From positions 1 through 7,986 of the forward strand of contig JAUVAJ010000064.1 in NCBI GenBank assembly GCA_030591795.1: DNA of 7,986 nt, read 5' to 3'. The notes under the pieces were generated by a model. That model was given only the letters and a program-made list of their open reading frames with translations, was not told the DNA's origin and did not search any database. Source of the stretch: Desulfuromonadales bacterium. GTDB lineage: Bacteria; Desulfobacterota; Desulfuromonadia; Desulfuromonadales; UBA2294. Positions 1 to 5,162 of the stretch are shown here, piece by piece (position 1 is the first letter of the stretch; each line of letters begins with the position of its first letter). A program made the translations under genes and the position numbers.

Positions 1-2
1 AC

Positions 3-42
3 AAAAGGACTTACAGCCACTTAGGCCGTAAGTCCTTTTTTT
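3..42 (+). terminator. Intrinsic (rho-independent) terminator
   Basis: A 12-bp perfect stem (AAAAGGACTTAC at 3-14 with GTAAGTCCTTTT at 28-39) is capped by a second small stem (GCC 16-18 with GGC 24-26) and runs into a T tract at 36-42, with another T run just after. It probably ends a plus-strand gene left of the window. The A-rich left arm could let it work in the other direction too, but the sequence upstream is not visible. Confidence 0.9.
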
Positions 43-144
43 GTTTTTGTCTAATAATAAATAGTTTTGGCAATGGGGAATACTGGGCAGCTTACGAATT
101 CAACACAACTTTTGGGACATCGTCATTTTGATTTATTTGCAAAT

Positions 145-173
145 TTGACTCATAATATCACAGGTGTTAGTGT
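145..173 (+). promoter_or_regulatory. Candidate sigma-70 promoter upstream of the structured region and kamA
   Basis: TTGACT (145-150, five of six consensus bases) lies 17 bp from TAGTGT (168-173, a weak -10 with T, A and final T conserved). The predicted start near 180 coincides with the beginning of the GC-rich, self-pairing stretch that follows, which is the main reason to believe it. The weak -10 keeps confidence low. Confidence 0.35.
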
Positions 174-179
174 GACTGC

Positions 180-388
180 ACTTGAAGTCATGGCGCGTTC
201 TTCTTCCGAACGAACTGACCATAGACCCGCAAACGAGGTGGACCGCAACAACCCTTGGTGGTTTCGGGACGAACCCTCACTCTTTGGGGCAGCACTGGCT
301 CATAGCGATCCGCTTTGAGATCGGGTGCGGGTGGCCCTACCTCTTACCATAATCAATCAATCGTCATCTTCAGACCTCTGTTGTCTGA
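180..388 (+). ncRNA. Candidate structured RNA (6S-like rod or kamA leader), unidentified
   Basis: This stretch is richer in G and C than the AT-rich sequence before it, has no credible ORF, and folds by nested pairing. Visible helices: TGAAG 183-187 with CTTCA 368-372; ATGG 190-193 with CCAT 347-350; ACCCGCA 225-231 with TGCGGGT 326-332; GAG and GTG 235-240 with CAC 293-295 and CTC 299-301; CCC 252-254 with GGG 287-289; and an end hairpin GGTTTCG 260-266 with CGAACC 270-275. Side hairpins are CGTTC/GAACG (about 197-213) and CGATC/GATCG (306-323). An unbranched rod of about 190 nt with a central open region is the general shape of 6S RNA, but I recognise no diagnostic 6S sequence, so the family name is only a suggestion. 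A hairpin TCAGAC 370-375 with GTCTGA 383-388, then T7 at 398-404, could end the RNA, although the T run is nine bases from the stem. It could equally be a leader of the kamA transcript. Confidence 0.35.
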
Positions 389-410
389 CTATTCCTGTTT
401 TTTTAATGCG

Positions 411-539
411 GTGTTCCGTCGTCGTTTGTTCATCCTTGCCTACCGCAAGCGTAAACATAAAGATGCGTTACGTCGTAAGCGCAAACGTTTGCGAAAACTG
501 AAGCGTCTCAATTATGAATCACTGCTTATCCAAGGATAA
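411..539 (+). CDS. Very basic 42-residue mini-ORF just upstream of kamA
   Basis: I do not recognise this product. From the GTG at 411 it encodes 42 residues, of which 11 are Arg and 7 are Lys, mostly in a central block (residues 12-32) of alternating Arg, Lys and Leu that would form a strongly positive helix. The N-terminus (FRRRLFILAY) is partly hydrophobic. Codon choice is gene-like (mainly CGT and CGC for Arg). The stop (537-539) lies five bases before the kamA ATG, and the kamA Shine-Dalgarno overlaps its last codons, so translation could be coupled. Weak points: no ATG in frame, no Shine-Dalgarno before 411, and the frame is open further upstream through the structured region (a TTG at 315). 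It could be a nucleic-acid-binding mini-protein, a Lys/Arg-rich leader peptide for kamA control, or chance. Confidence 0.4.
   Translation: MFRRRLFILAYRKRKHKDALRRKRKRLRKLKRLNYESLLIQG
480..493. repeat. Perfect 14-bp palindrome inside the mini-ORF
   Basis: CGCAAACGTTTGCG is fully self-complementary with no spacer, 52 bases before the kamA start. A spacer-free palindrome suits a dimeric DNA-binding protein better than an RNA hairpin. It also encodes Arg, Lys, Arg, Leu, Arg codons of the mini-ORF, so it may be a by-product of repeated Arg/Lys codons. Confidence 0.4.
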
Positions 540-544
540 ATATT

Positions 545-1717
545 ATGAGTAAAACAACCGCCGCTAAAGACACTATCGACTGGATGAGCCTTGACTGGCA
601 TCACGAGTTGAAAAACAACATCAAGAGTGTCGCGGAATTAATGAGTGTTTTGCCGTTGACCGCCGCCGAAGAGCGCGACCTGCGGCAGGTGGTCGATGTC
701 CACCCAATGAATATTCCCCGCTACTATCTCGATCTGATCGACCCGACCGACCCGGACGATCCAATCCGTAAGTTGGCGGTGCCTGCCACAGAGGAACTGA
801 TCGTCGCCGGGGCCATGGGGGAAACGACCCCCGATCCTTACGGTGACGACAAGCACGACAAGGGCAATGGTATTCTCCATAAATACTCATATACCGCCCT
901 GGTAGTGGCGACCGAATATTGCTCGATGTACTGCCGCCACTGTTTCCGTAAACGCATGGTCGGTTTGCCGAATAATCAGACGGTTGAAAACTTCCGTAAC
1001 GCTGCTGAATATATTGCCGCACACCCGGAAATATCAAATGTTGTGATTTCCGGCGGCGATCCGTTGCTGCTGCCGACCGATGTGATTCGGCAGATGCTCG
1101 ATGCTCTTAAAGATATTCCGCACCTTAACTTTGTCCGTATCGGTTCACGGGCACCAGTCGTCTATCCAATGCGATTTGCCGATGACGAACTGCTGCGTGT
1201 GCTTAACGAGTTTAATCGCAACAAAACATTGCAGGTTCCGACCCATTTCAATCATCCGAATGAGATCACCCCGGAAGCGGCGGAAGCGGTGAAACGCCTC
1301 TGCGAAGCGGGAATAACGGTTAACAACCAAGCCGTTCTTTTGCGTGGAGTCAACGACAATGAGAAAACTTTAGTCGAGCTGATGAACGGCCTTATGCGCA
1401 TCGGGGTCAATCCGTACTATCTATATCAGTGCATGCCAGTGGCACGAGTTCGCCATCATTTCCAGGTTCCACTCAAAGAAGGGATAGATATTATTGATAA
1501 TGCGCGCCGCAAGATGGATGGATATGCCAAGCGATTCAAATTTATTATCGGTCATGATATAGGAAAGCTTGAAATATGCGGACGCAGCGGTAACAAAATG
1601 ATCTTAAAACAAATCCATGCCCGCCAGGAGACACCGGAAGAAGCTTCTCGTTTACTCGCATACGAATTGACTGATGATGGCGGGTGGTTGGATGATTTTG
1701 AGGAAATAACATTGTAG
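545..1717 (+). CDS. kamA: KamA-family radical SAM, PLP-dependent aminomutase (atypical lysine 2,3-aminomutase relative)
   Basis: Radical SAM enzyme of the lysine 2,3-aminomutase family, which moves an alpha-amino group to the beta carbon using a [4Fe-4S] cluster, S-adenosylmethionine and pyridoxal phosphate; cytosolic. The cluster motif CxxxCxxC is C126, C130, C133, followed by R135, which matches the Arg that holds the substrate carboxylate in the clostridial enzyme. SGGDPLL (169-175) is the SAM-binding loop, VRIGSRAPVV (197-206) and THFNHPNEIT (233-242) are family signatures, and K341 in GHDIGK is the likely PLP lysine. Length 390 is near the family range (about 340-420). Odd point: the Asp that follows YIYQC in true lysine 2,3-aminomutase is Met297 here (YLYQCM), and the second substrate Asp (before the PLP lysine) appears to be Gly336, so lysine is doubtful as substrate. 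The ATG at 545 has AAGGA (532-536) eight bases upstream. No acetyltransferase (ablB) gene follows, so the beta-lysine osmolyte operon is not present here. Confidence 0.9.
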   Translation: MSKTTAAKDTIDWMSLDWHHELKNNIKSVAELMSVLPLTAAEERDLRQVVDVHPMNIPRYYLDLIDPTDPDDPIRKLAVPATEELIVAGAMGETTPDPYGDDKHDKGNGILHKYSYTALVVATEYCSMYCRHCFRKRMVGLPNNQTVENFRNAAEYIAAHPEISNVVISGGDPLLLPTDVIRQMLDALKDIPHLNFVRIGSRAPVVYPMRFADDELLRVLNEFNRNKTLQVPTHFNHPNEITPEAAEAVKRLCEAGITVNNQAVLLRGVNDNEKTLVELMNGLMRIGVNPYYLYQCMPVARVRHHFQVPLKEGIDIIDNARRKMDGYAKRFKFIIGHDIGKLEICGRSGNKMILKQIHARQETPEEASRLLAYELTDDGGWLDDFEEITL

Positions 1718-1910
1718 TGATTCGAAGCTGTAGTCTTAAAATTCACAATTTATCTGACACGAAAAATGGTCGAGTCTCCTCTTGACTCATGTAGCCAGTT
1801 TTTGATATTTGAAAGTTAGGTTTTCGACTTATATCATGGGATACTTCAAGAGTATCTCTCTCTGTGTCCACAATAATGCCTAAACATCCTTCCTCTACCA
1901 CCTAACGCTA
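1718..1910. other. Intergenic region after kamA, no gene seen
   Basis: No ORF or RNA family is recognisable. Two short hairpins are visible: GAGTC 1772-1776 with GACTC 1784-1788, and GATACT 1840-1845 with AGTATC 1851-1856. The second is followed by a TC-rich tract rather than a T run, so neither is a convincing intrinsic terminator for kamA. Confidence 0.5.
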
Positions 1911-1937
1911 TATGTATTGCATCGTATGTAATACATA
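1911..1937. promoter_or_regulatory. Probable HipB operator, 27-bp dyad
   Basis: A near-perfect palindrome: arms TATGTATT (1911-1918) and AATACATA (1930-1937) match at all eight positions, and the inner bases continue the symmetry (CAT/ATG) with mismatches only at two positions, so 11 of 13 paired positions agree around a central G at 1924. It sits just upstream of the hipB -35 box. Autorepression of hipBA by HipB is the family rule, so this is the likely main operator; the assignment is inferred from position and symmetry. Confidence 0.65.
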
Positions 1938-1943
1938 AATTCA

Positions 1944-1972
1944 TTGACTGCCATATTTGCATTGTATATAGT
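1944..1972 (+). promoter_or_regulatory. hipBA sigma-70 promoter
   Basis: TTGACT (1944-1949) and TATAGT (1967-1972) each match five of six consensus bases and are 17 bp apart. The start of transcription is expected at about 1978-1980, on or beside the hipB ATG (1979). No other good promoter is seen before hipB. Confidence 0.7.
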
Positions 1973-1976
1973 GCAT
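1958..1976. promoter_or_regulatory. Second operator-like site covering the hipBA -10 box
   Basis: TGCATTGTATATA (1958-1970) repeats TGCATCGTATGTA (1918-1930) of the upstream dyad in 11 of 13 bases, exactly 40 bp downstream, close to four helical turns. It is itself an imperfect palindrome (GCA at 1959-1961 with TGC at 1972-1974, partly matching inside) and overlaps the -10 box, so a bound repressor would block RNA polymerase. Confidence 0.5.
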
Positions 1977-1978
1977 CT

Positions 1979-2227
1979 ATGTTATTCGAAATCGGTAAAC
2001 AGATCCGTCTAGAACGCAAAAAGCGTAAGCTGTCTCAATCCAGATTGGGAGAATTGCTGGGCATGAGCAGGACAACGATCGGTCAGATTGAGAATGGGAC
2101 GGTTCAAGACGTTGGTGTCCGAAAACTGATCCGTATCCTTGAAGTGCTCGGTCTGGAGCTTAAAATTCGGATGGCTGGATTGCCGCCGACCCTTGATGAG
2201 CTGCGAGAAGAGGATGACCTATTATGA
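1979..2227 (+). CDS. hipB: HipB-type antitoxin, Xre-family helix-turn-helix repressor
   Basis: Small DNA-binding antitoxin of 82 residues that should bind and neutralise HipA and repress the shared promoter as a dimer. The Xre/Cro helix-turn-helix spans about residues 17-40: LSQSRLGELLGMS, then the recognition helix RTTIGQIENG. The N-terminus is basic (ERKKRK, 12-17), and a short acidic tail (LDELREEDDLL, 72-82) follows. The ATG has no Shine-Dalgarno sequence and lies at the predicted transcription start, so the message may be leaderless. The stop overlaps the hipA start in ATGA, indicating coupled translation. Length is close to other HipB proteins (about 70-100 residues). Autoregulation is inferred from the two dyads in the promoter. 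Confidence 0.88.
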   Translation: MLFEIGKQIRLERKKRKLSQSRLGELLGMSRTTIGQIENGTVQDVGVRKLIRILEVLGLELKIRMAGLPPTLDELREEDDLL

Positions 2228-3426
2228 GAGTCACAAGGGCATTAAGGGCATGGATAGACGGTGCCTCAATCGGCTCTTTAGCGCAGGAGGGTAGGCGAAA
2301 CTATGTTTTCGGCTACGACAAGGAAGTGGCCGAAGTGGTATCTCTCACCATGCCGGTGCGGCTGGAAAGCTGGGTCAGTCCTGAACTTCATCCGGTTTTT
2401 CAGATGAACTTGCCGGAAGGAGCCCTGTTGGAGGCAATTCGTCGGGCCATTGCGAAGATAATTGGTGATGACGATCTTGCTATTTTGCAGGCAACAGGCG
2501 GTAATCAGATCGGCAGAAATAGTTTTGCCTCCATTGAGGAAGGTGCGCCAACGGGTAATGTGGAAAAAGAGTCACTTGAAAGTATCCTTACTTACCCTGA
2601 TACCAAGGATTTGTTTCACGAACTGATTAATCGCTATGCAGTTCGCTCGGGTGTGTCCGGCGTGCAGCCTAAAGTTTTACTTGACGCAACCGAAAGAGGC
2701 ACCTTGTCTTCTGCCGGTTATATTGTGAAAACCTGGGGCGAGGATTTTCCCCAGTTGGCAGCTAATGAATATTTTTGTATGACAGCCGCCAAGGCTGCGG
2801 GTCTCAGCGTGTCTGAATTCCATTTAGCTGACAACGGCGGCCTTTTTGTCATGAAACGGTTCGACCGAACAACGGATGGCAGTCCTATGGGGTTTGAGGA
2901 TATGTGTAGTCTTCAGGCGCTGGGGACGGCCCAGAAATATCAGGGAAGCTATGAGCGGGTTGCAAAAAGTCTGACGAATTTTGTCTCCGGGGAAAATCTG
3001 CCGACTGCCCGGCGGCAATTCTTTTCCACTATTGTACTTTCATCGATGGTGCGAAATGGTGATGCGCATTTGAAAAACTTTGGCGTCCTTTATCCTTCTG
3101 CACAGGGTAAAGTAACAATGGCTCCTGTTTATGATGTTGTCACCACGACAGCATATGTAAATAACGATGTGCCGGCACTCACTTTGGCCGGGACCAAAAA
3201 ATGGTGGTCACGCAAAATGCTGGAGAGTTTTGCGATCAATCACTTGTCTATGACCAAGCGTGATATTGATGAGACTATTGAGTGTCTGGCAAATGCGGTA
3301 ATGCAGACCAGGCAGATGATCCCGGGATATATTTCTGATCACCCTGAGTTTCGTGAGGTAGGGGAAAGTATGATGTCGATCTGGGAGGAAGGGCTTGCTG
3401 ACAGTCTAATCAGCAGAGCTAATTAA
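2224..3426 (+). CDS. hipA: HipA-type serine/threonine kinase toxin
   Basis: Kinase toxin of 400 residues. HipA of E. coli (440 residues) phosphorylates glutamyl-tRNA synthetase, causing growth arrest and persistence; related kinases use other targets, so the target here is unknown. The N-terminal HipA domain covers about 4-105 and the kinase fold about 130-380. Visible features: the Gly-rich loop SGVSGVQPK (142-150), the ATP lysine in YIVK (K168), the catalytic loop RNGDAHLKN with D280, H282 and N285, and the metal-binding Asp in PVYD (D304). All core catalytic residues are present, so the enzyme looks active. The position equivalent to the self-phosphorylated serine of E. coli HipA (S150) seems to be Gly143 with Ser142 beside it; this alignment is by eye. 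AGAAGAGGA (2205-2213) in hipB can serve as ribosome binding site. The 3' end overlaps the opposing kinase gene by 21 bases. Confidence 0.9.
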   Translation: MRVTRALRAWIDGASIGSLAQEGRRNYVFGYDKEVAEVVSLTMPVRLESWVSPELHPVFQMNLPEGALLEAIRRAIAKIIGDDDLAILQATGGNQIGRNSFASIEEGAPTGNVEKESLESILTYPDTKDLFHELINRYAVRSGVSGVQPKVLLDATERGTLSSAGYIVKTWGEDFPQLAANEYFCMTAAKAAGLSVSEFHLADNGGLFVMKRFDRTTDGSPMGFEDMCSLQALGTAQKYQGSYERVAKSLTNFVSGENLPTARRQFFSTIVLSSMVRNGDAHLKNFGVLYPSAQGKVTMAPVYDVVTTTAYVNNDVPALTLAGTKKWWSRKMLESFAINHLSMTKRDIDETIECLANAVMQTRQMIPGYISDHPEFREVGESMMSIWEEGLADSLISRAN

Positions 3427-4767
3427 TGGTAAAGTGAAGAAAAATTTTGAGCCTCTTTCAGGGGCACTTTCGAACCAGATCTGGCCATTGTGGAGTTCGA
3501 TGATGTTTTTGACGAAATAGAGGCCAATACCGAGGCCTTTGATTGTAGTATCGTCAGGATTGGCCCGGTAGTATTTTTGGAAAATATTCTTTTGTTGTTC
3601 AGGGTTCATGCCGATACCTTCATCCGTGATGGTTACTTGATATTTTCCTTCAACCTGTTCACCTTTGATTTCAATCTGACTATTCTCGAAGGAGTATTTC
3701 ACAGCATTGCTAATCAAGTTCTCAAAGATCTGATACAACCTGTTGTGGTCGGCGTAAACTTCTGCTTGTTCATTTTCAAACGCGATGTTGATCAGGCGGG
3801 GTTGCTCGCTCCATTGCTGCTGTTGCACCACCTTATGGGCAATGTCCGCAATTTTTACCGGTGAACACTTAATGTGAATAAGGCGACCCGACTCGAGCCG
3901 GCTGGCATCAAGAAATTCATCAATGATCCGGTCGAGCACAGCTGCTTTATCGTTAATATTTTTCAGACCATCATTTATTGCTTCTTTATTGAGGCTGTCA
4001 CTATTCAGCAGTAACTCCGAGTAGCCGCAGATAACTGTTAACGGTGTGCGCAGCTCATGCACGGCTGTGGCGATAAACTCGTCTTTAAGTTTGTGGTTTT
4101 CCCGAAGCTTTTTTTCAGCAGCCTTGCGTTCTTCAACTTCTTTGGCAATCCTTACGATGCTTTCTCTGTTTCTGCGATCATATTTGTGCAGCACAAAAAT
4201 GATGAGACAACTTAAAATTATAACTACCAGTATGAGTATTGTTTGAATGGTTTTGTGCGTTCTGAATTCAATCCTGATTTTTGCCTGCAACAGGGTTTCA
4301 ACGTGGTCGATCTGATTTATAAAAGAGATAAAAACGCCATCGTAATTCTGGTCGATTTCTGTTCCAACTCCGGAGGTTTCATACGCTGAATATCGCTGGG
4401 CAGTCAACGTCCTGAAGGTTTTTAGCTCATTTGCCACCAACATAACTTCGTCTCTTAACCGAGTGTCTTCAAGCGGCAGGAACGTCCTTTTAGATTTTTT
4501 GCCACCGTCAAGCATGGCCTGGGTATACCAGATAGCTTGATCAATATGCGAAGTTATGGTTTCGATTTTTTCGTGCAGGTCACCTGAAATAATTTCTTCG
4601 AACCAGAGGTGAGCAGTTGTCGCCTCGAGTTTGATTTCCATAGCGGCATCAACCAGTGGAACATACTTGTTGATCATCCTGTCGCTCATAAAAAAGGAAT
4701 AGATCATCGCCGCAAGGATGAATAAAGACACAATACTTAGCAGGATGTATTTTCCAGTGTGATCCAT
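3406..4767 (-). CDS. Membrane-bound sensor histidine kinase, no adjacent response regulator
   Basis: Sensor kinase of 453 residues from the chosen ATG at 4767; a TTG at 4812 would add 15 residues. The ATG is preferred because the first membrane segment follows it at once. Order: membrane helix about 6-26; about 148 outside residues, mostly helical, with AHLWFEE (52-58) and a second helix (IDQAIWYTQAM), probably a four-helix-bundle sensor of unknown ligand; membrane helix about 175-193; charged coiled-coil linker about 195-230; HisKA H-box VHELRTP with phospho-accepting H237; ATPase domain with N-box (N350, N354), G1 TDEGIGM (D382) and G2 GLGIGL (411-416). All catalytic motifs are intact. It ends with LPL close to the usual end of the ATPase domain and has no receiver domain. 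The gene is convergent with hipA and divergent from the surface-protein gene. Its partner regulator must lie elsewhere. The Shine-Dalgarno is weak. Confidence 0.88.
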   Translation of the reverse strand: MDHTGKYILLSIVSLFILAAMIYSFFMSDRMINKYVPLVDAAMEIKLEATTAHLWFEEIISGDLHEKIETITSHIDQAIWYTQAMLDGGKKSKRTFLPLEDTRLRDEVMLVANELKTFRTLTAQRYSAYETSGVGTEIDQNYDGVFISFINQIDHVETLLQAKIRIEFRTHKTIQTILILVVIILSCLIIFVLHKYDRRNRESIVRIAKEVEERKAAEKKLRENHKLKDEFIATAVHELRTPLTVICGYSELLLNSDSLNKEAINDGLKNINDKAAVLDRIIDEFLDASRLESGRLIHIKCSPVKIADIAHKVVQQQQWSEQPRLINIAFENEQAEVYADHNRLYQIFENLISNAVKYSFENSQIEIKGEQVEGKYQVTITDEGIGMNPEQQKNIFQKYYRANPDDTTIKGLGIGLYFVKNIIELHNGQIWFESAPERGSKFFFTLPLISSAD

Positions 4768-4876
4768 TGTAAGTGAGACTCTCCCGGGGTGTTGTGTTCC
4801 TCGACCTGTCAACCTTTTCAGTTTACCAAGCTGTGCAACAAATACGAAACACTCTCTCCACTACCTGCTCGTTAGC

Positions 4877-4882
4877 ATTATA
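4877..4882 (-). promoter_or_regulatory. Possible -10 box of the histidine kinase gene
   Basis: The minus strand reads TATAAT here, about 110 bases upstream of the chosen ATG. No good -35 is found 16-18 bp away (TCCGAC at best), and there is no TG extension, so this may be chance in an AT-rich region. Confidence 0.25.
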
Positions 4883-4961
4883 TCTGCTGAAGAATTGAAG
4901 TCGGATTAACAGGCTATTTAACGAAATTACCACATTTATTATATTTTTTTAATTTAAATGT

Positions 4962-4989
4962 TTGACAACGGGTCGTGTTGGATTATAAT
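4962..4989 (+). promoter_or_regulatory. Full-consensus sigma-70 promoter for the riboswitch and surface-protein gene
   Basis: TTGACA (4962-4967) and TATAAT (4984-4989) match the consensus at all twelve positions with a 16-bp spacer. An A/T-only stretch upstream (about 4934-4959) could act as an UP element. Transcription should begin near 4996, a few bases before the aptamer. Such a strong, unregulated-looking promoter suggests that control is left to the RNA. Confidence 0.85.
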
Positions 4990-5001
4990 TTTTTAACTTA
5001 A

Positions 5002-5096
5002 AGTCCGACAAAGCCAAGCCCTTCGTGAGTTGGGTGCGGAAAGCCGTGGATCTTCTCCATTTGTTACAACCGGAAGACGGCCAGGCTGCCGAAGAT
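5002..5096 (+). promoter_or_regulatory. GEMM-I cyclic-dinucleotide riboswitch aptamer (c-di-GMP or cGAMP)
   Basis: RNA aptamer of the GEMM-I class, which binds c-di-GMP or, as the GEMM-Ib variant known from Geobacter relatives, 3',3'-cGAMP. Visible signatures are GCGGAAAGCC (5036-5045) and, about 30 bases on, GGCCAGGCTGCCGAAG (5079-5094), in the usual order and spacing. Helices: CCAA 5014-5017 with TTGG 5030-5033 (first hairpin); TCTTC 5051-5055 with GAAGA 5073-5077 (second hairpin); CGGC 5078-5081 with GCCG 5088-5091 (third). Compared by eye with the Vibrio Vc2 aptamer, the stacking A is A5041 and the C that pairs with the ligand is C5089. Aligning on the conserved CAAA (5009-5012), the base before it, equal to G20 of Vc2, is A5008, the mark of cGAMP-preferring members. 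The first hairpin is irregular, so this last point is less certain than the class. Confidence 0.8.
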
Positions 5097-5138
5097 TTTA
5101 TATTTTGGGTAGCATTGGTGCGTCTTTGTTTTTTGGCA

Positions 5139-5160
5139 TGTAACAGGTAGCAGGAGGATC
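5139..5160 (+). promoter_or_regulatory. Expression platform with a strong Shine-Dalgarno that can be masked
   Basis: AGGAGG (5152-5157) is five bases before the ATG at 5163 and fixes the start. GGAGGATC (5153-5160) can pair with GATC (5049-5052) plus CTCC (5055-5058) in the aptamer, and TGTAACA (5139-5145) can pair with TGTTACA (5062-5068). The two helices are nested and would replace the second aptamer hairpin, hiding the ribosome site when ligand is absent. This predicts an ON switch at translation. Confidence 0.6.
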
Positions 5161-5162
5161 TT

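Noticed and set aside
67..318. 83-codon plus-strand ORF with TTG start
   Set aside because: No Shine-Dalgarno, no recognisable protein pattern, and it crosses the self-complementary RNA-like region and the candidate promoter.
180..345. Lysine riboswitch upstream of kamA
   Set aside because: The conserved lysine-aptamer core sequences are not recognisable, and the enzyme itself may not use lysine.
621..1037. 138-codon minus-strand ORF opposite kamA
   Set aside because: It is antisense to conserved KamA motifs and its sequence is low-complexity, Arg- and Ser-rich, without any family pattern.
1772..1856. Intrinsic terminators after kamA
   Set aside because: Two hairpins of 5-6 bp are present, but neither is followed by a T tract.
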